64,000 nucleotides of DNA from Forficula auricularia (GCA_024734495.1 JALMQS010000099.1:97254272-97318271), one strand, 5' to 3'. Positions 10,730 to 22,019 are shown, counted from the stretch's first letter. Translations and numbers: made by a program. The notes: generated from the letters alone by a model not told the origin.

Positions 10730-10850
10730 TTTGGTGTTGGTACTTGGTGAAACATTTTTTTAAATTATTAGATAAAAAAACATATGTGAAACCTACCAAG
10801 TATTTTTTATCTAATAATTCTATTATTTTAGGTTTAAATACTTAATATAT
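10730..10850. repeat. family C copy (GGTGAAACAT ... GTGAAACCTACC) with inner hairpin
   Basis: TTTGGTGTTGGTACTTGGTG precedes AAACATT, and GTGAAACCTACCAAG ends the block. AAATTATTAGATAAAAAA (10762-10779) pairs with TTTTTTATCTAATAATT (10803-10819). The same opening and closing words bracket repeats at 47188, 47485, 55997 and 59229 (reverse). Confidence 0.55.
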
Positions 10851-10961
10851 ACCTATCTAGAATTCACTTTTTTTACTCTCATTGTGTTTAAAAATTTCTT
10901 AAAATTATTTTCTATCACTATCTTTTTTCTCTGAACCTAGATATCTAAGTGTGCCTATAAG

Positions 10962-11070
10962 TCTTGATTTCAAAACCAACGTGTATGGGAACTCATTCTA
11001 ATAACAAGCATACAGGCCAAAAGCCTTTCGTCTGTGATCAATGCGAGAAAGGTTTTTCACAAAAGGGGTA
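10962..11070 (+). CDS. C2H2 zinc-finger coding segment, possible exon or pseudo-exon
   Basis: The frame at 10982-11070 reads CMGTHSNNK, then HTGQKPF, then VCDQCEKGFSQKG. That is the end of one C2H2 finger, the canonical HTG-x-KPF inter-finger linker, and the start of the next finger with its CxxC pair and the conserved F. It stops inside the finger at GGG followed by GTAAGA, an excellent splice-donor match, exactly where a split finger could end. Upstream a TAA at 10958 closes the frame. Possible acceptors are the pyrimidine tract ending CTGAACCTAG (10940) or the AG at 10960-10961. The first finger lacks its cysteine pair in this frame, so it would have to come from an upstream exon, or the piece is a relic. 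C2H2 proteins bind DNA in the nucleus. The specific gene cannot be named from 36 codons. Confidence 0.5.
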
Positions 11071-11865
11071 AGAATGAAAATAAATAGAACTTTTTGTTCT
11101 GGTTCTGGTTCCGAATGATTATAGATTTCAGTCTCTCTAGTTTCAAAAGTTTCAGAAATAATATTATTTTTAAAGTGATTTTGTAGAAATTTTCAAGTTT
11201 CGTCATGAAAAAGGCAGAAACAAACAAACAAGTTTATCAAAAGAGAAATTTCAACTAAAACCACCTTCAAAACGTCTTATCAGCAAATTTCTCTCCTATA
11301 TAGGTAGCACTTGAAAATGATTCCAGAAATAGACGACAAAACCTTATATGTATTTTAATGAATATTTCTTAATAGAAATATGCAATCTAGGTGGGTTTTA
11401 CCATCCTTATTTTCATATTTTTTTTTTGTATTTATTATACACTATTCTCAATTAAATTAATTTAAAACGGACTATTTATTTATTTATTTAATCACGTTGA
11501 TGTTGTTATTGATATTACTAAAATATGTTACGCCCAACTAAAGGTATTAAATTTTAATAAAAAACTAATTGTTAAAAATTCCATCTGAAATTTTGATTTA
11601 TTATAGATATTTTTTAAATATAGATAAATTGGAGGAAAAAGTAATAACTTTTTTAAGAGTTGGTGAGTTCTCAAAAAAAATCGCAGACGGTCCTGGAAGA
11701 AGTGAACTTATCGCACCCAGTAGCTATATTATATATCTACTGATTTACTGATTATAAGTAAAGTGCCCGATTTCACCGACCAATAACTTAAATTAAGGTA
11801 GTAGGTAAGCAGGTATACTTATATTAAATAAACCAAAAATAAGTTTTAAAGTAAACGAAATCGTT
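11071..11865. other. AT-rich stretch, no gene seen
   Basis: This would be intron if the zinc-finger segment is a real exon. A 60-codon frame at 11569-11751 has no features. Confidence 0.35.
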
Positions 11866-12230
11866 TATGTGGCTAGCTTGCTATAACAACAAAACGAATT
11901 TTTCTATATCCTCTCTGGTAATTGAACCCTTGAGAAATAACAGATAATAATATATTCCTAATTAAAAAGACTGATAATGAAAGTCCAACCTTCGAAACTA
12001 TACCTATATATTATATAAATATATATACGAGGGATGAACCGCGATTGGAATTAGGTGTAGGTACACAGTCTTTGGAATTATGTGGAATTATTTTGGAATT
12101 AAATAGATAATGGTCTTCTACTTGGAAATGAAAGTGGAAGTAGGTGTACACGATTCACCTCTCGTATATATATAGGTATGCTTATTTGCTTCAAGCAGAG
12201 AACAACCTCAATGATTTCTCTTTATAAAAA
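11866..12230 (+). repeat. dispersed repeat family A, interrupted by a MITE
   Basis: Family A opens with GCTAGCTTGCTATAACAACA. It carries the box CTGATAATGAAAGTCC then TTCGAAACTATA (11983-12004), an AT-rich TA run, and closes with TTCAAGCAGAGAACAACCTC. The TA run is interrupted at 12028 by minisatellite MITE copy 3. Other copies lie at 18800, 35630, 48655, 51630 and 59870 (reverse), and a closing piece lies at 63712. Confidence 0.65.
12028..12164 (-). mobile_element. minisatellite MITE, copy 3 (137 bp, unexpanded)
   Basis: The ends CGAGGGATGAACCGCGA and TTCACCTCTCG are flanked by TATATATA on both sides (12020-12027 and 12165-12172). The interior has only about three irregular TTCCA-spaced units instead of the long array. 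It shares the TTTGGAATTATGTGGAATTA word, inverted, with copy 4. The target is a TA run, so the duplication alone is weak evidence here. Confidence 0.75.
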
Positions 12231-12319
12231 ATAATCATTTTCAATTATGCCTCTCGGAAGTTTCGAGTAATATTTAGAATAGGTTTTACAAGCAAATTTG
12301 GATAGATTAATAGCGGATT

Positions 12320-12860
12320 TCTTAAATTGTGTTAAAAGGCCTTTTGTCCGGGTGTCTTCCATTGAGCTCTCGAGTAGCCCACTGCCTGGCTTGCTTACCG
12401 CCCTTGTGCCGAATGAATGAACGTGTGTAAAAGGAGAGCAAAATATAATGAATGGGTCGGTTTGGTTGTCTGTCTGTCAATTGGGTAGGTATCAGGTGGA
12501 TCGGCCGGCCCGAGCGGCGGCGCTTAAACAACCCCCCAGGTCGGGCCGGGGCGGAGTGGCCCCCTTTCGCGAAGCCACGCCTCCTCGTGCCTCGTGGGCG
12601 GCACCACCAGAGCACTCATGGCGGAATGGGCGTGGCCGTCACCAGGGCAGGGGGCGTGGCTTCAAGTCAGCTGACTGCTTTACGACCCAAACCAGCACAC
12701 TAATACACACGCGTACCTGCGTGCTACGCTTTTGCGCTCGCTTACGCTTAACAGTGGAGGGGAGAGCAAGCACGTGGACCGGGACAAGACCAAATCAAAG
12801 AACAAGGTCAAAGGAAAAAAGGCTGAAGATGGATTTACTAACTCTCGAAACGTAATTTGA
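12320..12860. promoter_or_regulatory. CpG- and GC-rich island with twin GGGCGTGGC boxes
   Basis: This is the most GC-rich block in the window. GGGCGTGGC occurs at 12628-12636 and 12652-12660, the classic Sp/KLF-type GC box. CGCGAAG, GGCCGGCC and ACACGCGTAC words lie nearby, and a CAGCTGACTG word follows. Overlapping frames on both strands (up to 135 codons) are a by-product of the base composition and show no domain. It could be a promoter or enhancer. A window-wide motif (CTGAAGA ... CGAAACG) sits at its right edge (about 12822-12855). Confidence 0.3.
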
Positions 12861-13324
12861 CCTAAAAGCAAACTATAAACAATTGCTATGTTTTTATTAC
12901 AACATGATTGTTGGTAAGTAAACTTCTGAATGTAAGAACCTATAACAGTTTTAAAGTGATCAGTTCAGCAGTTCTCAACCTTTACTGCTCGATTACACAC
13001 CCATTAACCATTGTTTAGAATAGGGTTTCCCAAACTATGAATACTGGTTTTCCCGCTGAAAAAGAGACAATGGAAGATATCACATTTTGCTGAATTCTGT
13101 CCCCTATTCTCTCCTAATTCCTCTTTAATTGATAGCCTTTGATTTAGCGGCTAGGTTTATAGGTACAGAAGATTTCCCCGGATTTGTAAAACTTCTAATA
13201 CCTACGGATTTTTCGGAGTGTTCGTATTTTTAAAGGAACGTATAAATCTTGACTGAGTACCTATCTACTCTAAAAACTCTCAATCATTCCCTTAACATGG
13301 AAAATGTGTATTTATACTTTAAAA
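12861..13324. other. no gene seen
   Basis: The sequence is of ordinary complexity and moderately AT-rich. It has no frame above 60 codons apart from the tail of composition-driven ones. Confidence 0.4.
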
Positions 13325-13469
13325 CGACGACTAAATCGCGAGCTAATATCGTGTACACCTACTTCCACTTCGACCTTTATTTTCAAGTAGAAGAAAATAG
13401 AATTCGAAAATAATTCCACATAATTCCAAAGACGGTGTACACCGAATTCCAATCGCGGTTCAACCCTTG
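13325..13469 (+). mobile_element. minisatellite MITE, copy 4 (145 bp, unexpanded)
   Basis: The ends are decayed (CGACGACTAAATCGCGA left, TCGCGGTTCAACCCTTG right). The flanking 8-bp duplication CTTTAAAA is perfect (13317-13324 and 13470-13477). It keeps the TACACCTACTTCCACTT and GGTGTACACCGAATTCCA sub-terminal blocks, but the interior is nearly single-copy. It lets one read the element before minisatellite growth. Confidence 0.8.
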
Positions 13470-13477
13470 CTTTAAAA

Positions 13478-14340
13478 CCTAGTGATAACATAGATTTATT
13501 CAATTTTCCTGATTTTTTTGCCAAAATTGTGTCAAATCCTCTCATGTACAATTACCTACATGAACCTGTGACCAATGAAAAGATCGCGTTTTTAAGCAGA
13601 GAATAGATTCAAAGTTTGTGAAAAATACAAAATAAAATGTCAAAGAAATTACACTCATGGGTAGAAGAACACGTCCAGACAATAATCTAGCCTCGATTCC
13701 AACAATTGTAGAATGTTTGACTATCAAACAATCATATTTATTTTGTTGAAGATCATAAAAATGTCTGTTACCTACTACTAGATTTAATCTAAAAATTAAT
13801 ACGATTTAAATACCCATTAATTGAATTGTAATATTAGGTAAACCTTAATTTTTTACTTTTAAAAGATGATTAAAGATGTCAGATAATTCGTAGTTTAAAT
13901 ACAAGGTAATGTAGCAGAGCATCAAGAGAGATATCTAATAATTCTCTGTCTCTATTTATATACCTATATATATTGTAGGTAATATTTGAGAAACCCAATT
14001 TTCTCTCTCTGTTTCTGGCTGCTCTGATGTTTCCAACTTCCCACCTGTCATATTTGTAACACGGGCCACTTTCTATGTTTCTCACTTCCAAACTGTTATC
14101 CCAAAATACAATTAGTTAGAAACCTTCAAATGAAAATATTATTTTGAACAAGAGAGAGAGATATCCAAAGTTTTCTTAATGAATTTTCGAAAAAACATTA
14201 AATTATTAATTATTATTTTTTTGTTTTAGGAAGATAGTAAAATATATATTTCACCCTTTGTAAAAGTTTACGGTAACCTTCAGAGAAGCTTCTCAAAATT
14301 TAACCCACAATTATTTAAATAATAATACCCAAATTTATAG
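13478..14340. other. no gene seen
   Basis: Small frames at 13542-13727 and 13879-14091 (minus) have no recognisable domains. The sequence is AT-rich. Confidence 0.4.
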
Positions 14341-15690
14341 TTGTTGGTTGTTTCATAGGACACAGAAGCAGTCTACTGAACCAGAATAAGTTAACTTTTG
14401 TTGTTTCAGAAGACACTTAGGAGCAATGTTTAAAACAGGATGTTGTCTTTGTTGATAAAAGATAATCTTTTTAATAAAATATTTATTGTTTGGTACAATA
14501 TTTAGCATATGTCACTCTTTACACGTTGACATCTTCAGTATGAAGAAGCTGCACAGAAGTTTTCGAAATATTTTACTGATGATAGTAAATGATAATGAAT
14601 AAACATAATGAATCAAGAATAACAATAAAGAAAGTCAACATCCTGTTTTACGAGGGTCTCCTGTAATAGTCAACAATGAAATTGTAACACAAGTTTGACG
14701 CCAAGTTCACGACATTCAATTTATTAGTACCTATACAACTTATTTAACCAAAAATAAATTTATTATCAAAGTCAACATCCTGTTTGAGACTTCTTCAGTG
14801 TTTTCTGAAATAACTATAACAACAGCAAAACTCAAACAGAAGCTAGCCTACAAATATTAAAATTACTCAAGACAATACAATGTTTTAAGAAGCAAGATGT
14901 TAACTTAAATATGAATACTTTAAAAAAGTGATATAATATGTATTGTTGATTTTATTATCTAATCAGACTTTTTGACATCTTCAGAATCTGCAGAAATTTT
15001 CCCTAATGTTGTGATAACTGATGATGTCACCATAAAGAGTAGTTGTTTGAATTTGTAGATCGATCATAAGTTATGGAAATAGACAATTAAGGTGTTATTT
15101 TTGACCGAAAACCTGATTGATAGTTCCTAAACATCTTCATAAAGTGTAATGAAACAAAATAATAGAATCAAGAATAACAACAACAAAGACAACATTACTT
15201 CAGTTTCTCCTGAATCAAATAACAAAGAAACTCAAGCTGAAATTCAACGGCAAAGAAATCATCCAATGTTCCAAGAAGAACAGAAGCAGGAGGATGCTAA
15301 CTTCATATGATAATTTTTTGACTAAAATATTTATGAATGATTCATTATTGTCACGGTTTATGACACCGACATTATGGTCGTTATCAGGAATTAATTTCTA
15401 GAAAAAAGAGAATTCTTGGGAACATTAACGATGATTCATTTTCTTTAGTGAGTTCTTGATTGAGTAAAACAGATCCAGAATGCCTGACAGACCTGTTGTT
15501 ATATAAGAACTTGACCCTAATATTGTGATACTGTTAATGTCAAATATAGGGTAATGAAACGTAGTGTATCAAGAATAACCACAACAAAGTCAACATCTTC
15601 ACAGTGTCTTCTGAGAATAAAAAACAACAACAAAATTCTAACAGAAGTTTAACACAAAGTTCAAGATCATTCAATTTGGTCACGAAATAC
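14341..15690. repeat. diverged direct-repeat cluster
   Basis: The words GAATCAAGAATAACAA, AAAGTCAACATCCTG, CAACAACAAAACTCAAACAG and CAAAGTTCAAGA(C)ATTCAATTT recur in the same order near 14605-14715, 14770-14900, 15155-15300 and 15560-15680, with heavy divergence. Cores of the type TCTTCAG ... TTCGAAATATTTT (about 14530-14575) fit the window-wide motif. It is an old amplified repeat with no coding capacity. Confidence 0.5.
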
Positions 15691-16440
15691 CTATAATACA
15701 ACTATGGTCTTTTGATTTCGCATCTTCGTTTTTTCTTTTGATGAGCTTTAAATGAAAAATTTCTCGTTTTATCATTGCCATAGACCCTCCTCGACGAAGG
15801 ATAATTATTCTTTTCCAAAAAAGGGGGATAAAATTATAATGTTTATGACGAAACAGATAAGATTTAATGGAAAAACAAGAACATTTCAACGGTTCCCATA
15901 TGCAAATATCACCGCCAAAGAAGGGCTCTTGAGAGGGTGAATGTTTTTGGGGGGAGGGGGTTTCGGGGGGGCGATAACGAAGACCAGCAGGAGCAGGAGG
16001 AGCCAGCCATCACCAAAGAGAGAGAAAAGAAGAAGTAATAAATTCCGAAACCGAAAATGCTACTGCATCCGATGAAAAGCGCGCCCAATGATTAATTGTT
16101 TAATTATTATTTAAATAGCTTCGCTAGGCTATTATTTATTTATTTATTAGAAACCACTTGTTAATTAAATAATGATGGATTACGGGTCTCGCAGGTGCAG
16201 GCACAGCAGCTTCTCCGATTATCGGATAACACGAATCACAAGTACCAAAACCAAAACCGACCACTTGTTCTCTTTCCATGTGAAGAGATTCTTCGGCGGT
16301 GAGAAGGAAGGTCATGAACCCGCGGAGTGGAAATAACGGAGCCAGTTATACTGTGTGGTAGTGGAGGGGCCATTAAGCCCAAAAGAGCAGTTCTACTGGA
16401 TATTTTGAACTTTGCCCTCTTCTCGCTCTCCAAACGTTCC
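15691..16440. promoter_or_regulatory. partly GC-richer island
   Basis: Bases 15940-16050 are G-rich and then purine-rich. Bases 16085-16190 hold TGATTAATTGTTTAATTATT and TTAATTAAATAATGATGGATTAC, a dense cluster of TAAT and GGATTA cores, plus a small AAATAGC/GCTATT hairpin. Then CAGGTGCAGGCACAGCAG follows. The regulatory function is inference. Confidence 0.25.
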
Positions 16441-17206
16441 TTTTTAGGGAAACAAGAAGCGTAAAACTTGAAGGAATTCGAAACGTCATGATTTTTGTTT
16501 GTATGTTAGAATAGAGAGATCTCATGTTAGATTTTCAAATTTTTTATATGACTATTATTATAATTACACTGAATTAACTACGCAGTGATAAGACCACTCA
16601 ACTTGTACTTGAAGTGGTGCTAAAATTAAATTATATTAAAAAACAATTAATTTTTACTATTTGATTTCTGTTTTTGAATGTGGCTGATTTTAAGAAACAA
16701 AAAAAATAAATAAATTAGTCATTTTGATTTGAAGTATCATTAAAAATAACAAAAAGATCATTAATAGTAGATATTATCGAGAGTATTATTAATTTAAAAA
16801 AATTTGCATTTTCCAAGGGAAGCTCTTTATTTTAGGTGTTTATTAATTTGTATGGGAAAAAAATTTAGCATAGGTATCTCATATTTTATAAAAACATCAA
16901 TTTTTTTCAATACTATTCTCAAATTCTCTAAAATTTCAATTTCATTTTTGAAATCTGATTCTCTATTTTATTTCTAGAATATCAATTTTCATTAAAATTA
17001 AAATTTTTCTATTATTTCAATTTGTTTTAAAAATCCAATTTTGTTTTGCAAGAGTTATAATTTAAGCTAACAATTCGATGTTTATGTAATCTCAATTTTA
17101 ATTAAAATTTCAAATTTTATATTTTTATATTTCATCGTTTTATTTTATTCTAAAATTTCACTTTTTTTGGAGCCTCTATTTAAAATATAGATTTTAAGAA
17201 AAATTA
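16441..17206. other. very AT-rich, TTTCAATTTT-rich stretch
   Basis: Repeated words of the type AAATTTCAATTTTATTTT with small variations suggest slippage-driven low complexity leading into the palindrome. There is no gene. Confidence 0.5.
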
Positions 17207-17478
17207 AAATTTTAGATTAAAATAAAATGAAATTTAAAATAAAATAAAAATTGAAATTTTTTTGAGAAAATTGAGAATTCAGAAAATATTGAAATTTTAG
17301 TTAAATTTTGATGCCTATTAGAAAAAATAAATTTGAAATTTCCACAAAAATATTTCTATGAAAATTACAAATTTATTTTTTCTAATAGGTATCAAAATTT
17401 CACTAAAAATTCAATATTTTCTGAATTCTCAATTTTCTCAAAAAATTTCAATTTTTATTTTATTTTAATCTAAAATTT
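17207..17478. repeat. 272-bp AT-rich palindrome
   Basis: Arms 17207-17337 and 17367-17478 are inverse complements over roughly 110-125 bp (with an 18-base extra piece in the left arm near 17228). They meet around a short spacer at about 17340-17365. Shared blocks include GAGAATTCAGAAAATATTGAA and CCTATTAGAAAAAATAAATT. It is a foldback element or inverted duplication. Confidence 0.8.
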
Positions 17479-17689
17479 AATTTCTCCTAAAAACTTCATT
17501 TTAACAAGCTAGGTATTGTATAATAAACATCGAAAAAATTATAGGTACTTCAAAACGCCTCAAAATATAAACAATTAAAAATGTATAAATACAACTTTCT
17601 TTTTAATATACAAATATATAATCCTGGTTAGGTATACTTCTATATACGTAGAGAATTTTAATTTCTAATTAAATTTCCACCACCTTGCT

Positions 17690-18560
17690 CATGATTAAAA
17701 GTAAACCGACGACTTCTTTTCCCGCCCACTCACCGAAAATGAATTCTAATCATACATATCTACTCTGCCGCAGAGGGGGTGTGTGGAATGGTTTCAGTTT
17801 TCCTCGCCACTTGTAATGATGAATTTTTCGAGGAAAAGGGTCTGATTTGATTTACACCCTTCCCCCTTTAAAAGGGCCTATCCACCCACTCACCCGTCGG
17901 TTGCCCAATATATATAAATATACAATTTTGGTGTATGCCGGTTCTAATTCGTGTAAAAGGGCTTTGCAATATTTACAAGGTCCCGGATATTGCATATACG
18001 CGCGCGTCTGGCTGCATATTAGATAACCAGGCGGGGGTGGGGGGGCACATCTGTGTAGAAGGGGACTTGCCCTCCCAGGGGGGTTTCATCAATTTTTGAG
18101 AAACCCTTTTCCCTTTTTGCTAAGGCAAACATACTATATATATATCGAGGGTGGGCGGAGTCGAAAATCGCGCAACTTCATTCTTATTGAATATTTATGC
18201 GCGCGCGGCGTCGTATTTATATTTATAAAACATTTTCTTTTCCGATTACATATTTTATGAAATAAATGAGATGGCGCAACAACAACAGTAGTAGTAGTAG
18301 AGCCTATACTGACACCCGCAACAGCCCAAGATGAAGAGATTGAGGCGGATTGTCAATGAGCCGCGTAATCGGCCATCTATTAAAAGCGCTCTACGCGGCT
18401 CAATTCGCCTCTCATCAGCCAGCAGGCGATTTTTATTGATGATCCATCCACCCACACACACCGGACAAGTTTTCCCCTCTAATAAAAACACCGTCAGCGT
18501 CGTGAAAACGAAACGTTTTCTTATTAATCACACACAAGATTCGATATTGATGACATCTTG
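17690..18560. promoter_or_regulatory. GC-richer island with structured block
   Basis: Visible words are CCACTTGTAATGATG (NK-class or homeodomain-like), TTTGCAATATTTACAAGG, GGATATTGCATATACGCGCG, a G-run at about 18033-18044, and GCCGCGTAATCGGCC. The sequence looks unique and evenly complex. Overlapping 76-78 codon frames on both strands around 18255-18561 show no domain. The hairpin at 18342-18411 lies inside. Confidence 0.3.
18342..18411. other. 70-base GC-rich hairpin
   Basis: GAGGCG ... GAGCCGCGTA on the left pairs with TACGCGGCTC ... CGCCTC on the right. The stem has 10 plus 6 uninterrupted pairs, an asymmetric bulge, and a loop of about 24 bases. It could be a structured RNA, a composite binding site or chance. 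No known miRNA is recognised in it. Confidence 0.45.
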
Positions 18561-18754
18561 ATCGCTTATTGTACCCTAAATTTTTTTTATCCTTAGTATG
18601 TAACTTGAATATGATGAAGTATAAAAACTTTTATAAAAAAAACACTGAAAATAGTTCTTGTTTCCTTAAATTATTTCTAGAATTGTTGGTGATGAAGTTT
18701 CGAGACTTTGAGAAACAATTTTATAGATGTTAGTTTAATTAGAAATATTCTCTG

Positions 18755-19015
18755 GGTATAAATAGCCGATTGGATATATGTAGGTGAATTAATTTTTTGG
18801 ATGACCAGCTTACTATTACAACAAAATGAATTTACCTACATCCAATCGGCTATTTAAACGCTTCAGTCAAATATTTATAATTAAAAAGACTGAAGATGAA
18901 GATCCAAACTCCGAAACTATAGTCTCAAACAAATAAATTATATACATGTTGTAGGTAGGTACATATTTATATATGCATCAAGCAGAGGACAATCTCATTG
19001 TTTCTTTTTATTAAC
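18755..19015 (+). repeat. family A copy with snap-back head
   Basis: AAATAGCCGATTGGAT with ATGTAGGTGAATT (18763-18793) is inverted at 18829-18858. The family A core follows: CTGAAGATGAAGATCC, CTCCGAAACTATAGTC, TCAAACAAATAAATTATATA. The closing words are GCATCAAGCAGAGGACAATC. The stem II equivalent is decayed in this copy. Confidence 0.6.
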
Positions 19016-19384
19016 GTCTTGTCTTAAAAATGTTCTCCTAAATAATAACACTATAGAGTTTAGAGATTTTTTCTTTATATTTCATTATTTTTAAGACATA
19101 TTTTGATTGTTTATATGACTATATAAGTTATATGTATAATAAATAAATAAATATACTCTCAAAACGTTTAGTTATTATAGAAATTCGCCCTTTATCTTTG
19201 AAAATTTGGGAAAATAGTTGGTTTAATAAAAAAGGAATATATAAGCCAACTATAAAAGCAAATAAATGTTTTGAAAATAGACAATAGTATATTATACAGA
19301 TTGTATTGTAGATGAAATTACCTATAGAATAAAAATAAAAACTATAAATAATTTATAATTTTGATAAATACTTACTAGAAAAAC
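19016..19384. other. AT-rich stretch, no gene seen
   Basis: No frame, hairpin or repeat boundary stands out. Confidence 0.4.
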
Positions 19385-19447
19385 TTATATATTGTCTGGC
19401 AAAATGGGTTTGTGCCCGATGCCAATAAATAATAATAATAATAAAAA
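19385..19447 (+). mobile_element. 3' tail of a non-LTR retrotransposon
   Basis: GGGTTTGTGCCCGATGCCAA followed by TAAATAATAATAATAATAAA resembles the 3' ends of insect Jockey/CR1-like elements, which close with a GCCAATAAA word and an (AAT)n tail. Nothing coding is attached. Confidence 0.4.
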
Positions 19448-20934
19448 TACTAGAAAAACAGTCCATATCTGACTTGAATTTTTGTTGTTTAAAATTAAGA
19501 TCATTTCTAAAATATAAACGCTTTTTTATACAATCTCGAATTATTTTCTCAAAAATAAAACAGGTGTTTTTGACATTTTTAAATACAAATTTAGGGTAAT
19601 CGTCTTTAAAAGTAGAATTATATATCTACTATAAATCTTGAATGCATTTTTCTATAATTTCCTTTTCCCTTATTTGTATAATTATATACCCGCATAAATC
19701 TATGTAGAAATAGCACAATAACCAAAGCTACCACAAGGCAATTTTTGAAAATTGTAAATATTTACATACTTTTAGATCTGATTAATTTAAAAAAATTTAT
19801 TTAATGATAACTACCTTTCTTGAAATATGTAGTTTATTGATTTATAAAATAAATTCAAAATTTTAAATGCTATGATATTAAAAGAATTTGTATTTATTTT
19901 AAATGATATATGTTAATATATCAGAAGATATAAGATTTTCGGAATAATCTTTCTTTTGTTTCCAGTCTCAGAGACTGAATCTGAGAAGAGGTCAAGAGTT
20001 TGACGCCATGGCTATTGATCAGGATGTTTTAGGGAGATGTTTAAGTGAAATATGTCTGTGTCTGTGTATCTGTGGGTCCATTCTAAAACCGGCGTCGCAA
20101 CATCTCTTGTTGCTGGTGAGAAGACTTGAATTCGCGGATGGTTCTATCTATGAGAGGGGTGGAAGAAGATAGATATATATATCTATACCTCTGTGGTGGA
20201 TCTAAGGATCTATAAATTTAGATTCCATTTGGGAGAGTTAAGAGGGGCCTTTACACAGCCACACAGCTCCACCTATTTCCGCCTTTTTATTACTTCTAGG
20301 GAAAGAATTGCATTGCGTATTTATAGAGCTGATTTGGAACTAAAATGGATGACAAGCAGAGAGATACTCAGATTTTACACAAAAATATTAAAAATACGCT
20401 AATAATGGATAGACAGTAGTTTTGTATGTGTATTTATAATACGACTTTCCTAAATATATTAAAATTATATTGACAAAGAAATAAAATTTATTAATTTAAT
20501 ATCAAATTTCATTTCAAATTTTTCTGTATGAAATATCTCTAAAATTTCAATTTTATTTTTGAAACCTAAATTTTCTTTAAAATTAGGTATCAATTTTATT
20601 TATTCTCAATTTCAATTTTTTCCCTAATAAATATATAAGTATTTTATATTTTTTTCTAAGCAAAATTTATTAATTTTAAATAATACACGTAGTATCGTAC
20701 TATATCGCGCATATGGGTTAAATATTAAACAAATTTAAATAGTCTTCAAAACCCTAAAAAATCAGTTTTATCAAGGTTATTTTTTAATTTATTTATTATT
20801 TGAATCACATATTGTAATATTAAGGACACTGAACTCCAGATAAAAACCATATTCAAGTTGTATCTACATAAACTTATATATATAAAGAATTGGTGTCTCA
20901 TAAATGGCTCTAACAATTTTGATGAAAATCACGG
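19448..20934. other. no gene seen
   Basis: AT-rich. Bases 20040-20350 are of higher complexity and contain a 69-codon frame (20193-20402) without recognisable features. Bases 20500-20680 repeat the TTTCAATTTTATTTT words of 16900-17150. Confidence 0.4.
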
Positions 20935-21660
20935 ATTTCGGGGTTTGCGGGCCAACAAATCAATATGACAGGGTCTCATTTTCGTGTAACTTTAATTTGA
21001 TTGGTTTTTTGTTGAATAAAGTAATTATTAACAGGTGTGTGTGTCAATAAGACTAAATAATTACTTTCTTAAATTTCCTTTTATTAATTAATTAATTTTT
21101 ATTCATTTTAAAACCCACTAATAGTTCATTACAAATATTATTATATATAGATTGAAGTGATTTTTGGAGACGGACTGAGAATTGGATTGACAGATCCGGG
21201 AGGATAGGAATATGGAATTGGAATAATTATTTGAGGTTTTTTATTTAATTAGTTTTTTCCTCTTATTAAAAATAAGGACTAAAAAGATGATCAAGGACAG
21301 TCGATGGTGGAGAAATAATCTCCGGAGTCGAAGCCCAAATACAATGTATACATTAATGTAAGATAATTGGTTTAATAAATTTGGAGACGGACTGATAAGT
21401 GTATTGAGTGGATATTGATGAGGCAGTCCAAAATTCAAAAAAAGAAGATAATTTAAACTATCTTTTTATTCATAAACCGATGTTTCGGAGGCTTATTCCC
21501 TCCTTCTTCACATTGGATTTCCTTCACTGACCTTGCAAAATCCCGAAGAAGAAGAGAATAAGCATCCGAAATGTAGGTTGGTGAATAAAAAGATTTAAAT
21601 TATCTTCTTTTTTTGAATTTTGGACTGCCTCATCATTATCTACTCAATTATTATATAATA
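20935..21660. repeat. family D element with terminal foldback
   Basis: The parts are in order: an ATGACAGGGTCTCATTTTCG block, a TTTTAAAACCCACTAATAG block, a GGAGACGGACTGA ... TCTCCGGAGTCGAAGCC block, and a foldback (21418-21525 against 21535-21650) of GAGGCAGTCCAAAATTCAAA. The foldback carries the window-wide motif twice. The minus strand at 21477-21511 has GGAGG pairing with CCTCC directly before GAAAC, and the plus strand at 21542-21577 is decayed. Relatives lie at 1-215 and, inverted and amplified, at 28720-29720. Confidence 0.65.
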
Positions 21661-22019
21661 AAATTAGTATATTTAATTAATTAGAGGGATTTTTTGTTGA
21701 AGACGGAGTAGTAGAACACAATGCTGAATTGATGCAAAGGCAGCCTAAAAGGATAATAAAAAGCACTAATTCTGAATAAAAGAATTTATTAGAATGTCAT
21801 TTTCATCCTCTTAAAAAATTTGACGATTCGCTGGATTTCGCCTTCTTCAGAGGTGAAAAAACTTCGCGTCTTTGTGTAATGGGAAATGTGAAGAAGACCT
21901 AATAAAATTTTTTTTTATTTTTTATTTTAAATACCAAAATAAAAGTTTTATATATATATAGGAATCAAGGAAAATCAATACTAGAATTTTTTAACTAGAT
22001 TAATCGGATAAATTCGAAT

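Noticed and set aside
12322..12871. Arg/Pro/Gly-rich frames in the CpG island
   Set aside because: Several frames on both strands are open at once because of base composition. No domain is recognisable.
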